Shown here one piece after another: positions 10,140-20,574 of a stretch of 64,000 bases of DNA. The number at the start of each line of letters is the position of its first letter. The stretch's first letter is position 1. Both the position numbers and the translations under genes were made by a program. The DNA comes from Hesseltinella vesiculosa (Eukaryota > Mucoromycota > Mucoromycetes > Mucorales > Cunninghamellaceae), in contig MCGT01000015.1 in NCBI GenBank assembly GCA_002104935.1, positions 372,001-436,000 of the forward strand. Reading direction: 5' to 3'. The notes beneath the pieces were generated by a model. The model saw only the letters and a list, made by a program, of their open reading frames with translations, did no database searches and was not told where the DNA came from.

Positions 10140-10689
10140 CTAATAATCGTCGTCGTCGTCGTCGTCGTCATAGTTGGCTGGGGCTGAGGTTGGCTCTTGG
10201 TCATCGTCTCTGTTGGAGGGTCGAGATTGCTTTTTGGTTTTGTTGACTTCTTCGCAAGCATCGATCCACGCCGAATACACATCCACAGGCTCATCCAAGT
10301 CTAACATAAAAATGAAAAGTGTGAGACGCGAGCCAGCAAAAAGAAAAAAGTCAATAAAAATCAACTTGCAAGTAATGGAGCACTGCCAAGAAATGTCGCA
10401 CACCTTGCAAGACAGATGACCAACCTTGTTTGATTGATCCCTACGCATGTGCATGTTAAAACACGGCTCGTTAGAACAAGTGGTGGTACTTACAACCTGC
10501 ACTCAATGCTCTTTTCGTGATTGCAAAAGAGGCAGTTGAACTGGACGTCCAATGTCGTTTTGAGCTTCTTGACGGGCTTTCTCTTGGTTTTGCGTTTACC
10601 CTAAAGCAAGGAGATATCTATTAGCATCGCATTATCCGAGCATCTGCCTGATTCTGTGCAGATACATCAGCAAACTCTGACTGTACCAT
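10140..10689 (-). CDS. ELF1: Transcription elongation factor Elf1/ELOF1
   Basis: Elf1 is a small zinc-ribbon protein that travels with RNA polymerase II through nucleosomes. Exon 1 is only the ATG (10687-10689). After an 86-nt intron the protein continues GKRKTKRKPVKKLKTTLDVQ, the conserved basic N-terminus. Next comes FNCLFCNHEKS, the first Cys pair. The second pair, LSCKVCDISWQC, is in the third exon, and EPVDVYSAWIDACEE in the last. The tail is acidic, ending in a run of Asp encoded by a GTC/GAC trinucleotide repeat (10146-10170). The donor before the third exon is best placed at GTAAGT near 10495, giving CRLD as in other family members. The intron at 10301-10369 is GC-AG. The gene is divergent from snurportin. 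Confidence 0.92.
10301..10369 (-). other. GC-AG intron in ELF1
   Basis: On the minus strand the exon ends CCATTACT and the intron starts GCAAGTTG and ends ATGTTAG. This gives the conserved ITYLDEPVDVY. The neighbouring GT (GTTGAT) would shift the frame into a stop, so the GC donor is the supported choice. Confidence 0.8.
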
Positions 10690-10792
10690 GAAAAGTGATT
10701 AAAAAATAAAGAAAAAAGAAAGAAACAAGCCCAAACGGCGTTCTGAGAGCGCCTTTTTTTTTCTTTTTTCTTCTTCATTCTCTCTTTACAAA
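10690..10792. promoter_or_regulatory. Very short divergent promoter, ELF1 / snurportin
   Basis: Only 103 bp separate the two ATGs. The segment is A/T-rich with pyrimidine runs on the plus strand just upstream of the snurportin start. No TATA box is obvious. Its regulatory role is inferred from position. Confidence 0.5.
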
Positions 10793-12131
10793 ATGGCCGA
10801 GGAAGCAGCTGGACCCATAGATACACATAAAGAATCGTCCGCCTCGCAACCACCCCAGCCCCCTAAACCACCTTTGAACATAGCAACCGACCATTTGAAA
10901 GATGGTCTGTCCATGAAAGAGCTGGCGCAACAACTTGACCAGTACGACCATCCACGGCAGAGTGTTCTGAATCGGTTCCAAGCACCAGTTTCCCGTCAAA
11001 TATTACAAGCCGAACGCATCCAACAAGCGTTAGAATGGCAGCGCATGGTAAATAAAGAAAAAGTATCGTCCTTATGAAGAGAAGGCTAACAGTACTGCTC
11101 GTTTTTTTTTTGTGTACACAAGCATCGCAACATGAACACGAACAAGGCACGCAAACTTGCACTAGGCGACTTGTCTTCGTCCGATGACGATGACGATGAA
11201 CGGCCCATATACCAGTCGTTTGCTACGCAGGGACTCAAAAGGTCGCGCGATGAAGACGACGACGGCCCTCTTGACGGGAGAAGCATAGACCGGAAATTCA
11301 TTTGCTTGGATCGGCCACGCGAACCAGACGTCAGCAAAAAACCACCCTATGCCAAGTTTGCGTAAGTCTGACGGTTGGCCATCATCCAATAGTCACAGCT
11401 TTATATCTAATTTGTGCCTGTCTTCCCCTTGCATAGCGACAAGGTGATGTATGCCGAGACAATGACGGAAATCCCACAGAATTTTCGAACGGATTGGGTG
11501 ACGATGGTGTGTCCGGTCGGCAAGCGATGTTTGGTGACAGCAGTGAATGGTCAAACGACAGCACGTGCTCGAAGTGGTAAGTGTTGCAAGGAATTCATGC
11601 AAACCTTGCTCACCTGTTTTCTTTGGTGCCTTCCCAAGGGCGAATTATCAATCGATTCCAATCAAGATTACCCAATGGATCTATCAGCCGGGGCGCAGGC
11701 TTGTCTTCTGACTACAGTATCCTGGACTGTGTATACGAGGCCAGTACGTTTACGTTTTACGTGTTGGATGTGATGTGCTGGAAAGGCTATTCGATCTATG
11801 ACTGCGACACGGATTTTCGGTAAGCCAGAAATGGTAGACAATGGCAAGACTTCTTACTCTCTTATTTGATAGACACTTTTGGCTGCAGACGAACGTCGCC
11901 CAGCTGGACACACCCGCCACCACAGCGAACCAGATGTATCAGTTCAAGCCGCTGTTGCCAGTGGTCACTCACGAAACGGCGTCACTGATCAAGGATATCG
12001 AGCGAAACAAGTACCCCTATACTGTCGATGGCCTGCTGTTCTATCATCGAAAATCTCAATATACCACCGGCACCACTCCTCTTGTTGCCTGGCTACCCAA
12101 AGATCAGCTTAAAGCCATGTTTCCTGAATAA
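10793..12131 (+). CDS. SNUPN: Snurportin-1-like m3G-cap snRNP import adaptor
   Basis: Snurportin binds the trimethylguanosine cap of spliceosomal snRNPs and carries them to importin-beta. Five exons were traced: 10793-11047, 11123-11361, 11437-11576, 11639-11819 and 11873-12131. The N-terminus is polar and contains HPRQSVLNRFQ, consistent with an importin-beta-binding helix, then an acidic SSSDDDDDE stretch. The cap-binding domain is well conserved: TDWVTMVCPVGKRCLV, then INRFQSRLPNG, DYSILDCVYE, FYVLDVMCWKGYSIYDCDTD and VDGLLFYHRKSQYTTG. The Trp/Cys-rich LDVMCW ... YDC-x-TDFR block is diagnostic. The total of about 357 aa equals the usual family length. Confidence 0.93.
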
Positions 12132-12324
12132 AAAAAAGTGAATGGTCAAAAATTAAAACTGGGCCGGTGTCCATTGCCGGCATTCATTGGCCGGGAAATT
12201 GAAACGGCAAGCCAAAAGTTTTTTGCTCACCTTTTTGTGGTGGCTTGCAAATTGAAAAGCTTTTTTTTTTTTCTGTGTGTTATTTTTTTTTCCCTTTCTT
12301 CTTCCTCTTTTTTTATCGCTTACC

Positions 12325-13223
12325 ATGTCCACTTTTGAAAAGGTACGTTTTTACCCTGTTACTAGCACAACAAAAAGGAAAACGAGTCGACAGCACCATC
12401 TACAACCTGCATTGTGAAAAAAAAACCGCCAGGAGCAGCTCCATGCCACTGACCTTTTTTGTTCATGATGACATGGACCGCTTGTCTTGTTCTCCCCTTT
12501 TATTATTATTTTTTAAAAAGAGCTTTTATGCCAATGAAACCAGGAAAACTCAATATTTTTTTATTTGTAATAGGTCGTTGTCATTGACGGTAAAGGTCAC
12601 CTTCTCGGTCGTCTTGCCTCCATCGTTGCCAAGCAAGCCCTCAACGGCCAAAAGGTTGTTGTTGTCCGTTGCGAAGCCCTCAACGTTTCTGGTGAATTCT
12701 TCCGTAACAAGTGTAAGTGACAAGCAATGGTCCATTGGAACAAAAGGCTCACGTTTGCCCTTTGATTATAGTGAAGTACCATGCTTACTTGAACAAGCGT
12801 TGTATCGTCAACCCTAACCGTGGTGCCTTCCATTTCCGTGCCCCCTCCCGCATCTTGTACAAGGCCATCCGTGGTATGGTCCCCCACAAGACTGCTCGTG
12901 GTGCTGCTGCTTTGGACCGCATCAAGTTGTTCGAAGGTGTGCCCACTCCCTATGACCGTGTCAAGCGTGTGGTCGTTCCCTCTGCTCTCCGTGTCTTGAA
13001 GTTGAAGCCCGGTCGCAAGTACACCACCATTGGCCGTATCTCCCACGAAGTCGGCTGGAAGTACCAAGACGTCGTTGCCAAGTTGGAAGACAAGCGCAAG
13101 GCTAAGTCTGCCGCTTACTACGAACGCAAGAAGGCTTTGATTGCTCTCCAAAAGAAGGCCGTCGAATCCAAGGCTGATGCTGTTAAGGATATCAACGCTT
13201 CTCTCGTCACCTTGGGTTACTAG
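12325..13223 (+). CDS. RPL16: 60S ribosomal protein uL13 (L13a / yeast Rpl16)
   Basis: A cytosolic large-subunit protein. Exons are 12325-12342 (only MSTFEK), 12574-12712 and 12772-13223. The long first intron of 231 nt right after the first codons is typical of ribosomal protein genes. The reading [56 protein letters not shown], then [20 protein letters not shown] is standard for uL13. The protein ends NASLVTLGY, about 202 aa, full length. Codon use is strongly C-ending, as expected for a highly expressed gene. A CT-rich leader precedes the ATG. Confidence 0.97.
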
Positions 13224-13433
13224 ATTCCTTTCCAAAATTTAACACACCTTTTTTTCTCATTACATCAATAAAAAAGTCTCCCCCAAAAAAAAAGTGGACA
13301 GAGAGTGAAGGTGGGCAAGAAGTTGTTTTTGTTTTTTTAAATATTATTATTATCGTTGTTTGTAAGCTTCGCAAAGGTATCAAAAAAAAACTACACCCAC
13401 ATTGAAGGAAATGGTGTGTGGGTGCCTGGGCAT

Positions 13434-15261
13434 TCATATCTTTCGGATTTGCTGTCGCACCTTGCTGATGCGAGAATCGACTTGGCCAAGCTGCTCTTCG
13501 AGTTCTTCACATCGCATACGAGACATTGGGCCACCACCAGACAAAGGCATCTTGCTATAATCGGATTGGAGCTAAAAAAAAAAAAAAAAAAAAAAAAATA
13601 GCGATGGGTAAGCGATGCCATTTCTTGTGTTTCTTATTACCCTTTCTTTTTCTTGTAAAAGTTTTTTGAGTTGGTCATCCAACGTCTGAATTCGAAGACG
13701 GTCGGCAGGAACAGGCGTGGATGGATTTCGATCATCCGTCATAGGAGCAAGACGGGGGGAGGCATTGGGAGTCTCGATAGTGGAGGCTACATTGACGGTG
13801 CTTGATCCCTTGATCCCATCCTCCATTCGTTGTAGCTGGCTTTCGAGGCGTTCAATATAATGATGGGCTGCCTCCAGATCGGTCTAGTGAAAGGATAGGG
13901 GGGGGGGGACGTGAGCTTGACATGGATTGTCGTGCGCATGATTTACCTCCATCTGATGGATTTGGTCATCCTTGAGCTGCAGTGAAACTTCATACCGGGC
14001 GGTGTCTTTGCTACTTTTCATTTTCTGCGTGTCGAGCTCCAGTTTCAGATCGCGGACCAAGGCTTGCTGCTGTTCCAAATCCCCCAGGACCTGTGTCACC
14101 TGGAGTTTTTGAGCGTCCAAGTCGAGTTTAAGCTGTTCCAACTCAGAGCTTCGGTCTCGTGCACTGTCTGCGCTTGATTTGAGTTTGTCCAACAACACAT
14201 TCAAATCTTGTTCTTTGGATTCCACCATTGCCTGTCAAGAAGAATTAAAGAAGCGGGTTGGGTGGTGTTCTCGCAAATTTTCTTTATCACTTACCTTTTC
14301 TTCTTCGTATTTCTGCAGTAGGGTTTCTTTCTCTTCCATCAATTCGTCGACAGTCAAGCTAAAATAGTCCAGGTCTTTTGCAATTGCTAGAGAAATGGGA
14401 TCAGTCTCCCTGAGAGTGACAGTTAGCTGACTTGCCTTCTTTTTGGCCTTGTAGGACCCGGTTGATGGACCTTTCTGTGGTTAAGGCGATTTCGAGTTCG
14501 CGGATTCGTTTGTCCTTGTCCGACAAGCTGGTAGGAGAAGTGAGAGAAAGGGGGACGGTGGGGCTGGACTGTTGGTCGATCGCCACAGGTGAGCGTGGCG
14601 TCGAATGGACTTCATCTTGAACAGGAGGAGTAGGCTCAGGCAAGTCGGCAACAGGCCCACTGGTGCCTTCTATTTTGTTTTCTTGCAGTTGTGTTTGCAC
14701 AGGAGGGGTATCGGGTTGAGGAAGTGGAAGGCTGGCTGGGGGATGATTTGGGGCTAATAAATAAAACAAAAAAAAAATAATAAATTCCCCATTTCTCCAA
14801 ATCTGTTTATGGCAAAGAGTTACCCAGGCCATTTGGATTGTCAGAAATTAGCGGCACGTGGTTTTTCTGTTGAATTACTTCGCCATGGCTTGCGTTTGTG
14901 TGCTGGGCGTCCATGGAAAGCATGGAGGCTTTGCTCTTCTTTGGCTGGACCTTTGGTTTGGCAGAGTCGTCTGGCTTTGGCTGAATAGCAGACAGCCGAT
15001 GCAGGCTAGAACAAGAGGTAAGGGGGATGTTAAGCGTTGATAAATGAGAACAAGGAAGCTTTACCTTGAGGTATACTGGTCATTCTCCTGGCCTCCTGTC
15101 GTAGTAGCTTTGGATATAATGGACGATGGGCGAGAATCTAAAAAGAAGGAATAACGGCATTAACAAGCTGAATCTAGTCTAGAGAGAATAAAGGAATGAT
15201 TGCCTTTAGACTTTTTGTTGATAAACTTTTTCCAAAACTTGGAGGTCGATTTCGTAGACAT
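13434..15261 (-). CDS. Uncharacterised coiled-coil protein (multi-exon)
   Basis: The proposed start is MSTKSTSKFWKKFINKKSKG at 15261. Several short exons follow. Next come a Ser/Pro/Gln-rich low-complexity region (LPLPQPDTPPVQTQLQENK) and a long coiled coil from about 14520 down to 13890 (LSDKDKRIRELEIALTTERS; KLDLDAQKLQVTQVLGDLEQ). The C-terminal exon pair reads RIQTLDDQLKKLLQEKERLQ, then SDYSKMPLSGG and a final helical EELEEQLGQVDSRISKVRQQ, ending TGA at 13434-13436. The last block looks conserved in style but I cannot name the domain. The first intron would need a GC donor (GCAATC), so the first exon is the least certain part. A cytoskeletal or scaffold role is possible but not shown. Confidence 0.65.
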
Positions 15262-16202
15262 GGCAACAAATAATAACAAAGAAAAAAAGAAGGGAAAAGA
15301 AAGAAAAGGAAATAAAAAAAGGGGTCAACGAAAAAAGCCCAGCCGAACGCGGGAACGAAAAAAAGGAGGAAGCCCACTTTTTGTATCGTTGTTGACTGCG
15401 CTTGTTTTTTGTAGAGGGTCTTCCTTTTGAAACGAAAAAGATAAGACGTTACCTCCTGCTATAGGGATTTTCAAAATAAACTATTCCTCATTCTCTCTTT
15501 ACGTGTCATGCTGATCTTTTCTCCCTCTTTCCAGTCCCTTTGCAAATCTTTCATGTTGAGCCATTGGAAAAAAACGTGTATTCGTTTCAACACTGCCCAA
15601 TTTACACCATTCATGCAAAAAAAAAGAAAAAATCGGTGGCTCTGGCCCTCATGAATGTTACTGGGCTGCTTATGAATCGACAAAGCTCCCGCGCTTCACC
15701 TCCTTTTTATCTCTGCAGAGTGTTGTGTGGGGCGCTAGTCCAGATTTGACAGGTTAGCACCTGTGTCCAAGATGCCCAGACAACGATCGTTTTCTGCATC
15801 ATGAAACGGTCACTCTATTGCCATAGCAACGCCCAGAGAGGCTCTTCGGTCCCAAAAGGGGCCACGGTCGACTATTTAAAAGCCAGACAGGCTCTACTGA
15901 ACAACGAACAAAGTCAAATCAAAGGCAAGTTTATTTTTCCATATTAACAACCACCTTGGGGGGGGGGGGTGGAAGAAGAGGATTAGGACGGCGAAGGTCG
16001 TAAGTCGCAGGGCAAAGGCTCGAAGATGGAAAGAAAAATAAAAGAATGGCCACAAAAAAATGCATTAGGAATTTTTTGTGCAGTTTCGCACCATGGCAAG
16101 GTGACCAGGAACTATACAAATAAAAAGGGGGGATGGGGAGGAGTAAAGTAATAAGAAATGCAAAGAGTTTTGTCTTGGTCATTGGCAAGGCCATGCGGCC
16201 AT
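15262..16202. other. Spacer without a supported gene
   Basis: Holds the 5' flank of the coiled-coil gene and the 3' flank of the velvet gene. A TATA-like CTATTTAAAAG is present near 15871 on the plus strand, but no convincing open frame follows it. A run of ten or more G lies at 15958-15969. Nothing else was recognised. Confidence 0.5.
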
Positions 16203-17800
16203 TCAGACCGAGTCATCTTTTTGCTTGGCCTCCGACTCCTTTCGGACTGGGATCTTCACACCCTGCTTGGCAAACCATTTGGATAATTCAGTTGAACCTA
16301 CGAAGGCTTGGTGTCAAAGATCGCCTCCTATTTCTTGTATCACCTGTCACACTTACGAACTACGCCTGGAAATCGCTTCGCACTGAGCACCACAAACGTA
16401 TTTGAGAACGTCTCGGTAAGAACAGGGCTGGGCGAGGCGGTGTTGACTTGGTGGCCTTGAGGTCTTGACAAAGTAAACGTTAGAGTTGCAGTTACAATCT
16501 TCATTCTTACTTTCCCACACACACTCTGGCCTCCAATGCACCATTGCCCAAAATGGCTGTGCGGCTCCGAGTTGCTTGCAGAAAAAAAAAAAAAAGGGTG
16601 CTTACGATTGTAAATTGGTCAAGGAGAAACGAAGTTTGAAGTTGCCTTCCATTCGAAAGCTGATGTCATGAAAGACAAAAAAGATACCCAATTGACCATC
16701 AATACCATAGAGCTTGTTGGCTGAGGCAACGGAGGTGCCAACAAGGTTGCGCATTTGTAGATTTCGCTGATCACTGGACCCTGAGCTGCTTGGAGTCTGA
16801 GCTATCAGATTGGCTTCGGCCTGTTCATCTTCATGCCAGCTATCACATACTACGACAAAGAAGGATGTGTCTATCGTTCTGCAAAAAAAAAAAATAGAGA
16901 GAGAAAGGGAAGGAGAGGTTAAAAATAAATTAGATCCCACTTTCAGCCAGGGTCCAAAAAAGGAGTCGCTTGCACTTGAAAATGAATTCCATCCCCCCAA
17001 TCTTAAGCATTGACACAAACTTACGACGGAGGGACCACATGGCCATCTTTTGTCCTTGCGATCATTTGCAAAATAGGAGGGGGCGACACGGGGCGGCGGT
17101 CCTTGTCGCCGTAGCCACACATACGGGCGCGCAATGGTTGTTGAATGATCACCAGCTCATACTGGCGCTCAAATGTCGAGGCTGGGTTGGCAAAGGAGGA
17201 GGGTGACAGGGTCTGAGTGGCGGAGCTGGCAGGGAGAGTGCTGGCGGTCGAGACGAGGCCAGACGCTGACGGGGCAAGCTGGGCAGCCGTCCTGTCTTTG
17301 GCCAGAGAAATCAGTTGGTTGAAAACGTCAGACTCTTGGCGGAAAGAAGCGGCAGCTTGGGCAGAAGCGGTGGATGGGAAAAGAGGCAAGGGCTCGGAAA
17401 AGGTGGATGGGTGGGTATATTGTATGGAGGATGAACTGGAGAAAGTGGAAGATGATGCTGGATGGGCATGAAAGGTGGACGAGGAGGAGGGCTCGGAAGG
17501 CAAGGCAGACGTCATCACTCGATCGTTCAGTAACGGATTGGTAGAATAGGTGAATTCAGTAAAAGGAGGCTCATCCAACATGAAGGAGTGCTCGTCCATC
17601 AAAGTGGTGTTGGGTGGAGGAGGACCGGTATGCATCTGTGGAGGTGTGATGGTCAAGTCGGCGGGAGCGCCTGGATCAGCGGTGGCTGGGTCCACAAACG
17701 TGTTGCTACTTTGTGATGGTGGACCTTTGTCCGCGATCACTGGCTGCTCGTTTGGCTGATGCTGTTGTGTTTCGTCTGTTGTATAGAAATAGGAGTACAT
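16203..17800 (-). CDS. Velvet-domain transcriptional regulator
   Basis: Velvet proteins are fungal DNA-binding, dimerising regulators of sporulation and secondary metabolism. Exon 1 (17800-17025) encodes a roughly 210-aa Ser/Pro/Ala-rich disordered region starting MYSYFYTTDETQQH. The velvet domain follows: YELVIIQQPLRARMCGYGDK, then DRRPVSPPPILQMIA. Later exons give STIDTSFFVVVCDSW and NLVGTSVASANKLYGIDGQL, GIFFVFHDISFRMEGNFKLR, then VLSAKRFPGV and ELSKWFAKQGVKIPVRK. These are the canonical middle and C-terminal velvet motifs. The stop is at 16203-16205. The order fits the VosA/VelB group. The long N-terminal extension means I cannot assign it to VosA or VelB specifically. Confidence 0.9.
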
Positions 17801-20215
17801 GTTGGAAATTATGCAAAAATTCTAGGCAATCGTCTAATTGATCGATCACGATCTTCGCCGCGGCAAAAAAAAAAAAAAAAAAAAAAAAATAGCCACATGG
17901 AAGAGGACGGGAAAAGTGTGAGGTGCCCAAGTTCTTATTCCTTCCAGAAGTGTCTTACAATAAAGTAACCTGTCAAAGAATACCCTAAGAAAAGAGGGTC
18001 AAATATAAGCCAAAGCAGGAAATAAAAAGCAGAGGGGGAGCGTTACAGAAGAAGAAAAAAAAACGAGGTCTCGTTTTTTTATATCAAGTGGTGGTTTTTT
18101 TTCCAAGGATAAAGCGACAGGAGAGAAATCTCAACTAGCGTTTTGCCAAGGAAAAAAAGAAAGAGAGAAAAAGGCGATAGAACAGGAAAAAAAAAACAAA
18201 AAAAATAATAACAGGGACAAAGAGAAAGAGGGGGAGGTGAAAGGGAAAATTGGCTTTAAACTCATTGGGGGTTGTCGGAGCTACGAGGGTTGTGCAGTGT
18301 CTTGTTGTCATAGAACTCATGTTCCATTATTTTGGTATCCAATGGCATTTCAGCTGTTTTGTTCGTCCATTCACCTTTTTGCCTGGAACTGACACCGAAT
18401 ATGGCAATTGCAATTGAGAACCTACAGACTCCATGACCACCAAGATCTTTTTTTAACTAGGAGATTGTTGGAACTGTGAACAGCTCCCATTTATTTTTTT
18501 TTTTTCATCCGGATCAAGGTTTAACGCGCACCCGAAAAACAATCCCCAATGAGAAGAGTGGAGGAATGGCACATTTAGAATTGATCAAAGCGGAGGGTTA
18601 ATCTATGAAACATACGTCCTAATAAAAAAAACTTGTCAAATAATCATTTAACGATCGTCAACTGTAACTGACTCGGTGATCCTCGGCGACCAAAGTGTTG
18701 GATGCCAAGGGGAGATTTTATTTTTTTTGACTCGGTACTTTTTTTTATTAAACTGCGTGTGTTGAACAATAACAAGGAACGAACTCCTATTTTTATCCAA
18801 AGATTCATTGTCCCAAAAAAAAAAAAGGGGGGGGGGGAAAGAAAAGAGCCGTTACACAATGTCGTTACGGTGCTTGGGTTATTATTTTTTTGGTGACAAA
18901 TGACCCAGTGTTTTGTTTCTGCATGTGATCATGGAATGAAGCAGTAACAAAAAATAAAGAGGAAGAAAAAGCAGATGCAGATCTGCCTCTATGAAAAAAA
19001 AGCAAGAATGTGACCCTTTCTGGAAATGAAACCCTATCAAATGGATTCCAATTGGATTCCATACAAATCTTTGAAGAAGAAAAAAATCTTTCAGCCAGAA
19101 CAGGAGGAGTGGAAAAAGTTGGAACATTCTTGGAACCACCTCCCCATTCACGACGATTCACTGTCAATGTGAAAGGATCTGTGATGCCCACACAAAACAG
19201 GCATAGTCGCCCGCGGGAACAGAGGAAGGTTTGAGAGATCAAAAAAAAAAATAAAACTGCGACCTGCGGAAATTGCTCACCATTTTGGTTGTTTCTTCTC
19301 ATGTGGTGGCGGAGCTTATATTTTGGCTTCCACCACTTTAGCATCTGATAAGCCCGCCTCCCTTTTGATTGGCTCAGAAACATTCATTGCATTTGTTATC
19401 AGATTTTCATTGCTTTCTTCCTTTTTTTTTTTGGTTGGAAACACAGCATCAATGTTGAAAAAAGCTTCTCTGTTTTGATGGCGTCCACCCATGAAGACCG
19501 CGGTTCAACTCTTTAGCCAGCCGCCTACCCTCATCGGCTTCAAAAAAAATCGGCCCATCGATTTAGCCTTCAGGGAAGGAAAGTTGCTGTTCCTAATGCC
19601 CTGGATCAAGGCCAAGCCGAATGTTTTTTTTAAATTCATGGGGACGTTATTGACTCTTATCTCTATGTCTTCCTCTCTTATTATGCAGCAGGCCTTGTAG
19701 CCACAGGATTTGCCTTACCACCGTTGGTTACGGTTTCGGGCATTTGCAAGCAAAAACTACACCTCCTCCCATTATTTCCACGTGACCTCGGCCATTGCTG
19801 ATGTGCACATCTTTGGTTGTCGCGCATATGCTACACCCAAACTATTTCACAAGAAACTCATATTTTTCAAACACACTCCTCTTCCTGCGAGATACCCTTA
19901 ATAAAAAAGCAACAATGACAGAATGAATGACAGGAGTTCCAGCATAAAAAATGCTTTATCTGGTGAATTTTTGGACCAAGACCAACAAGGGATGACACGC
20001 GTTCGAGATCTTAAAAACACTCGATTGAACTTGTGCAAGATGTCATACTGGATTACATGTCACGTAGTGCCCGATGTAAAGCTAGGGGTAGAGCTCTGAA
20101 ACCAATGCCAGCGGTCCAAGTAGAGAAAAGGCAAGAGGGAAGTGTTCTTTTAGCCCCCTCCCCAAACTGGGGCCAAGCAAACACAACAATGGAAACCAAG
20201 ATAGAGTCCAGCTGA
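17801..20215. other. Gene-poor stretch, 2.4 kb
   Basis: Contains a run of about 26 A (17864-17889) close to the velvet start, probably in its 5' flank, and further A/T and G runs (18480-18505, 18816-18838). The frames at 18865-19383 (minus) and 19491-19901 (plus) have no family resemblance and no consistent codon pattern. I see no gene I can support. Confidence 0.5.
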
Positions 20216-20312
20216 GCAAAGCGCATGGCCACACAATGGCGACGCCGATGCTGAAGCTCCGGCAGAACAAAGCGCATGGCCTCACAATGGCGACGCCGAT
20301 GTTGATGCCAGC
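20216..20312 (+). repeat. Two tandem ~56-bp units with a CAAAGCGCATGGCC core
   Basis: The segment CAAAGCGCATGGCC-A/T-CACAATGGCGACGCCGATG-C/T-TG occurs twice, 56 bp apart, differing at two positions in the 38-bp core. No protein or RNA role is visible. Confidence 0.85.
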
Positions 20313-20574
20313 AGTTGTGCTTGCAGTACTACAACAAGAAGAATAAAAAAAAAGAGGTGAATGACCCGACCACAGCAGACATGAATCGAGACATATTACC
20401 CAGTTCATCTCACCGCAAACGACAAAGCAAAGTGCGTAGTTGCTGTACCAGAAATGCCATTGTCTGAAAACATTGCAAATTACAGAAAGAAAAAAAAAAT
20501 AAAGGCGATTAGAAAATTCCCGCCTTATCTTTCTTTCCTTCCGCCATCAACATTTTCGTGCGATCTTACATCCA

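Noticed and set aside
12245..12817. 190-codon plus-strand frame over the start of uL13
   Set aside because: It crosses the uL13 first intron in the wrong frame. The spliced uL13 reading fully explains the region.
13575..13600. Long A run (about 25) as a retroposon tail
   Set aside because: On the coding strand it is the polypyrimidine tract before an exon of the coiled-coil gene. Similar T tracts precede acceptors in many genes here.
18865..19383. 172-codon minus-strand open frame
   Set aside because: Composition is dominated by F/S/R from A/T-rich DNA and shows no conserved-looking block. I would need transcript evidence to accept it.
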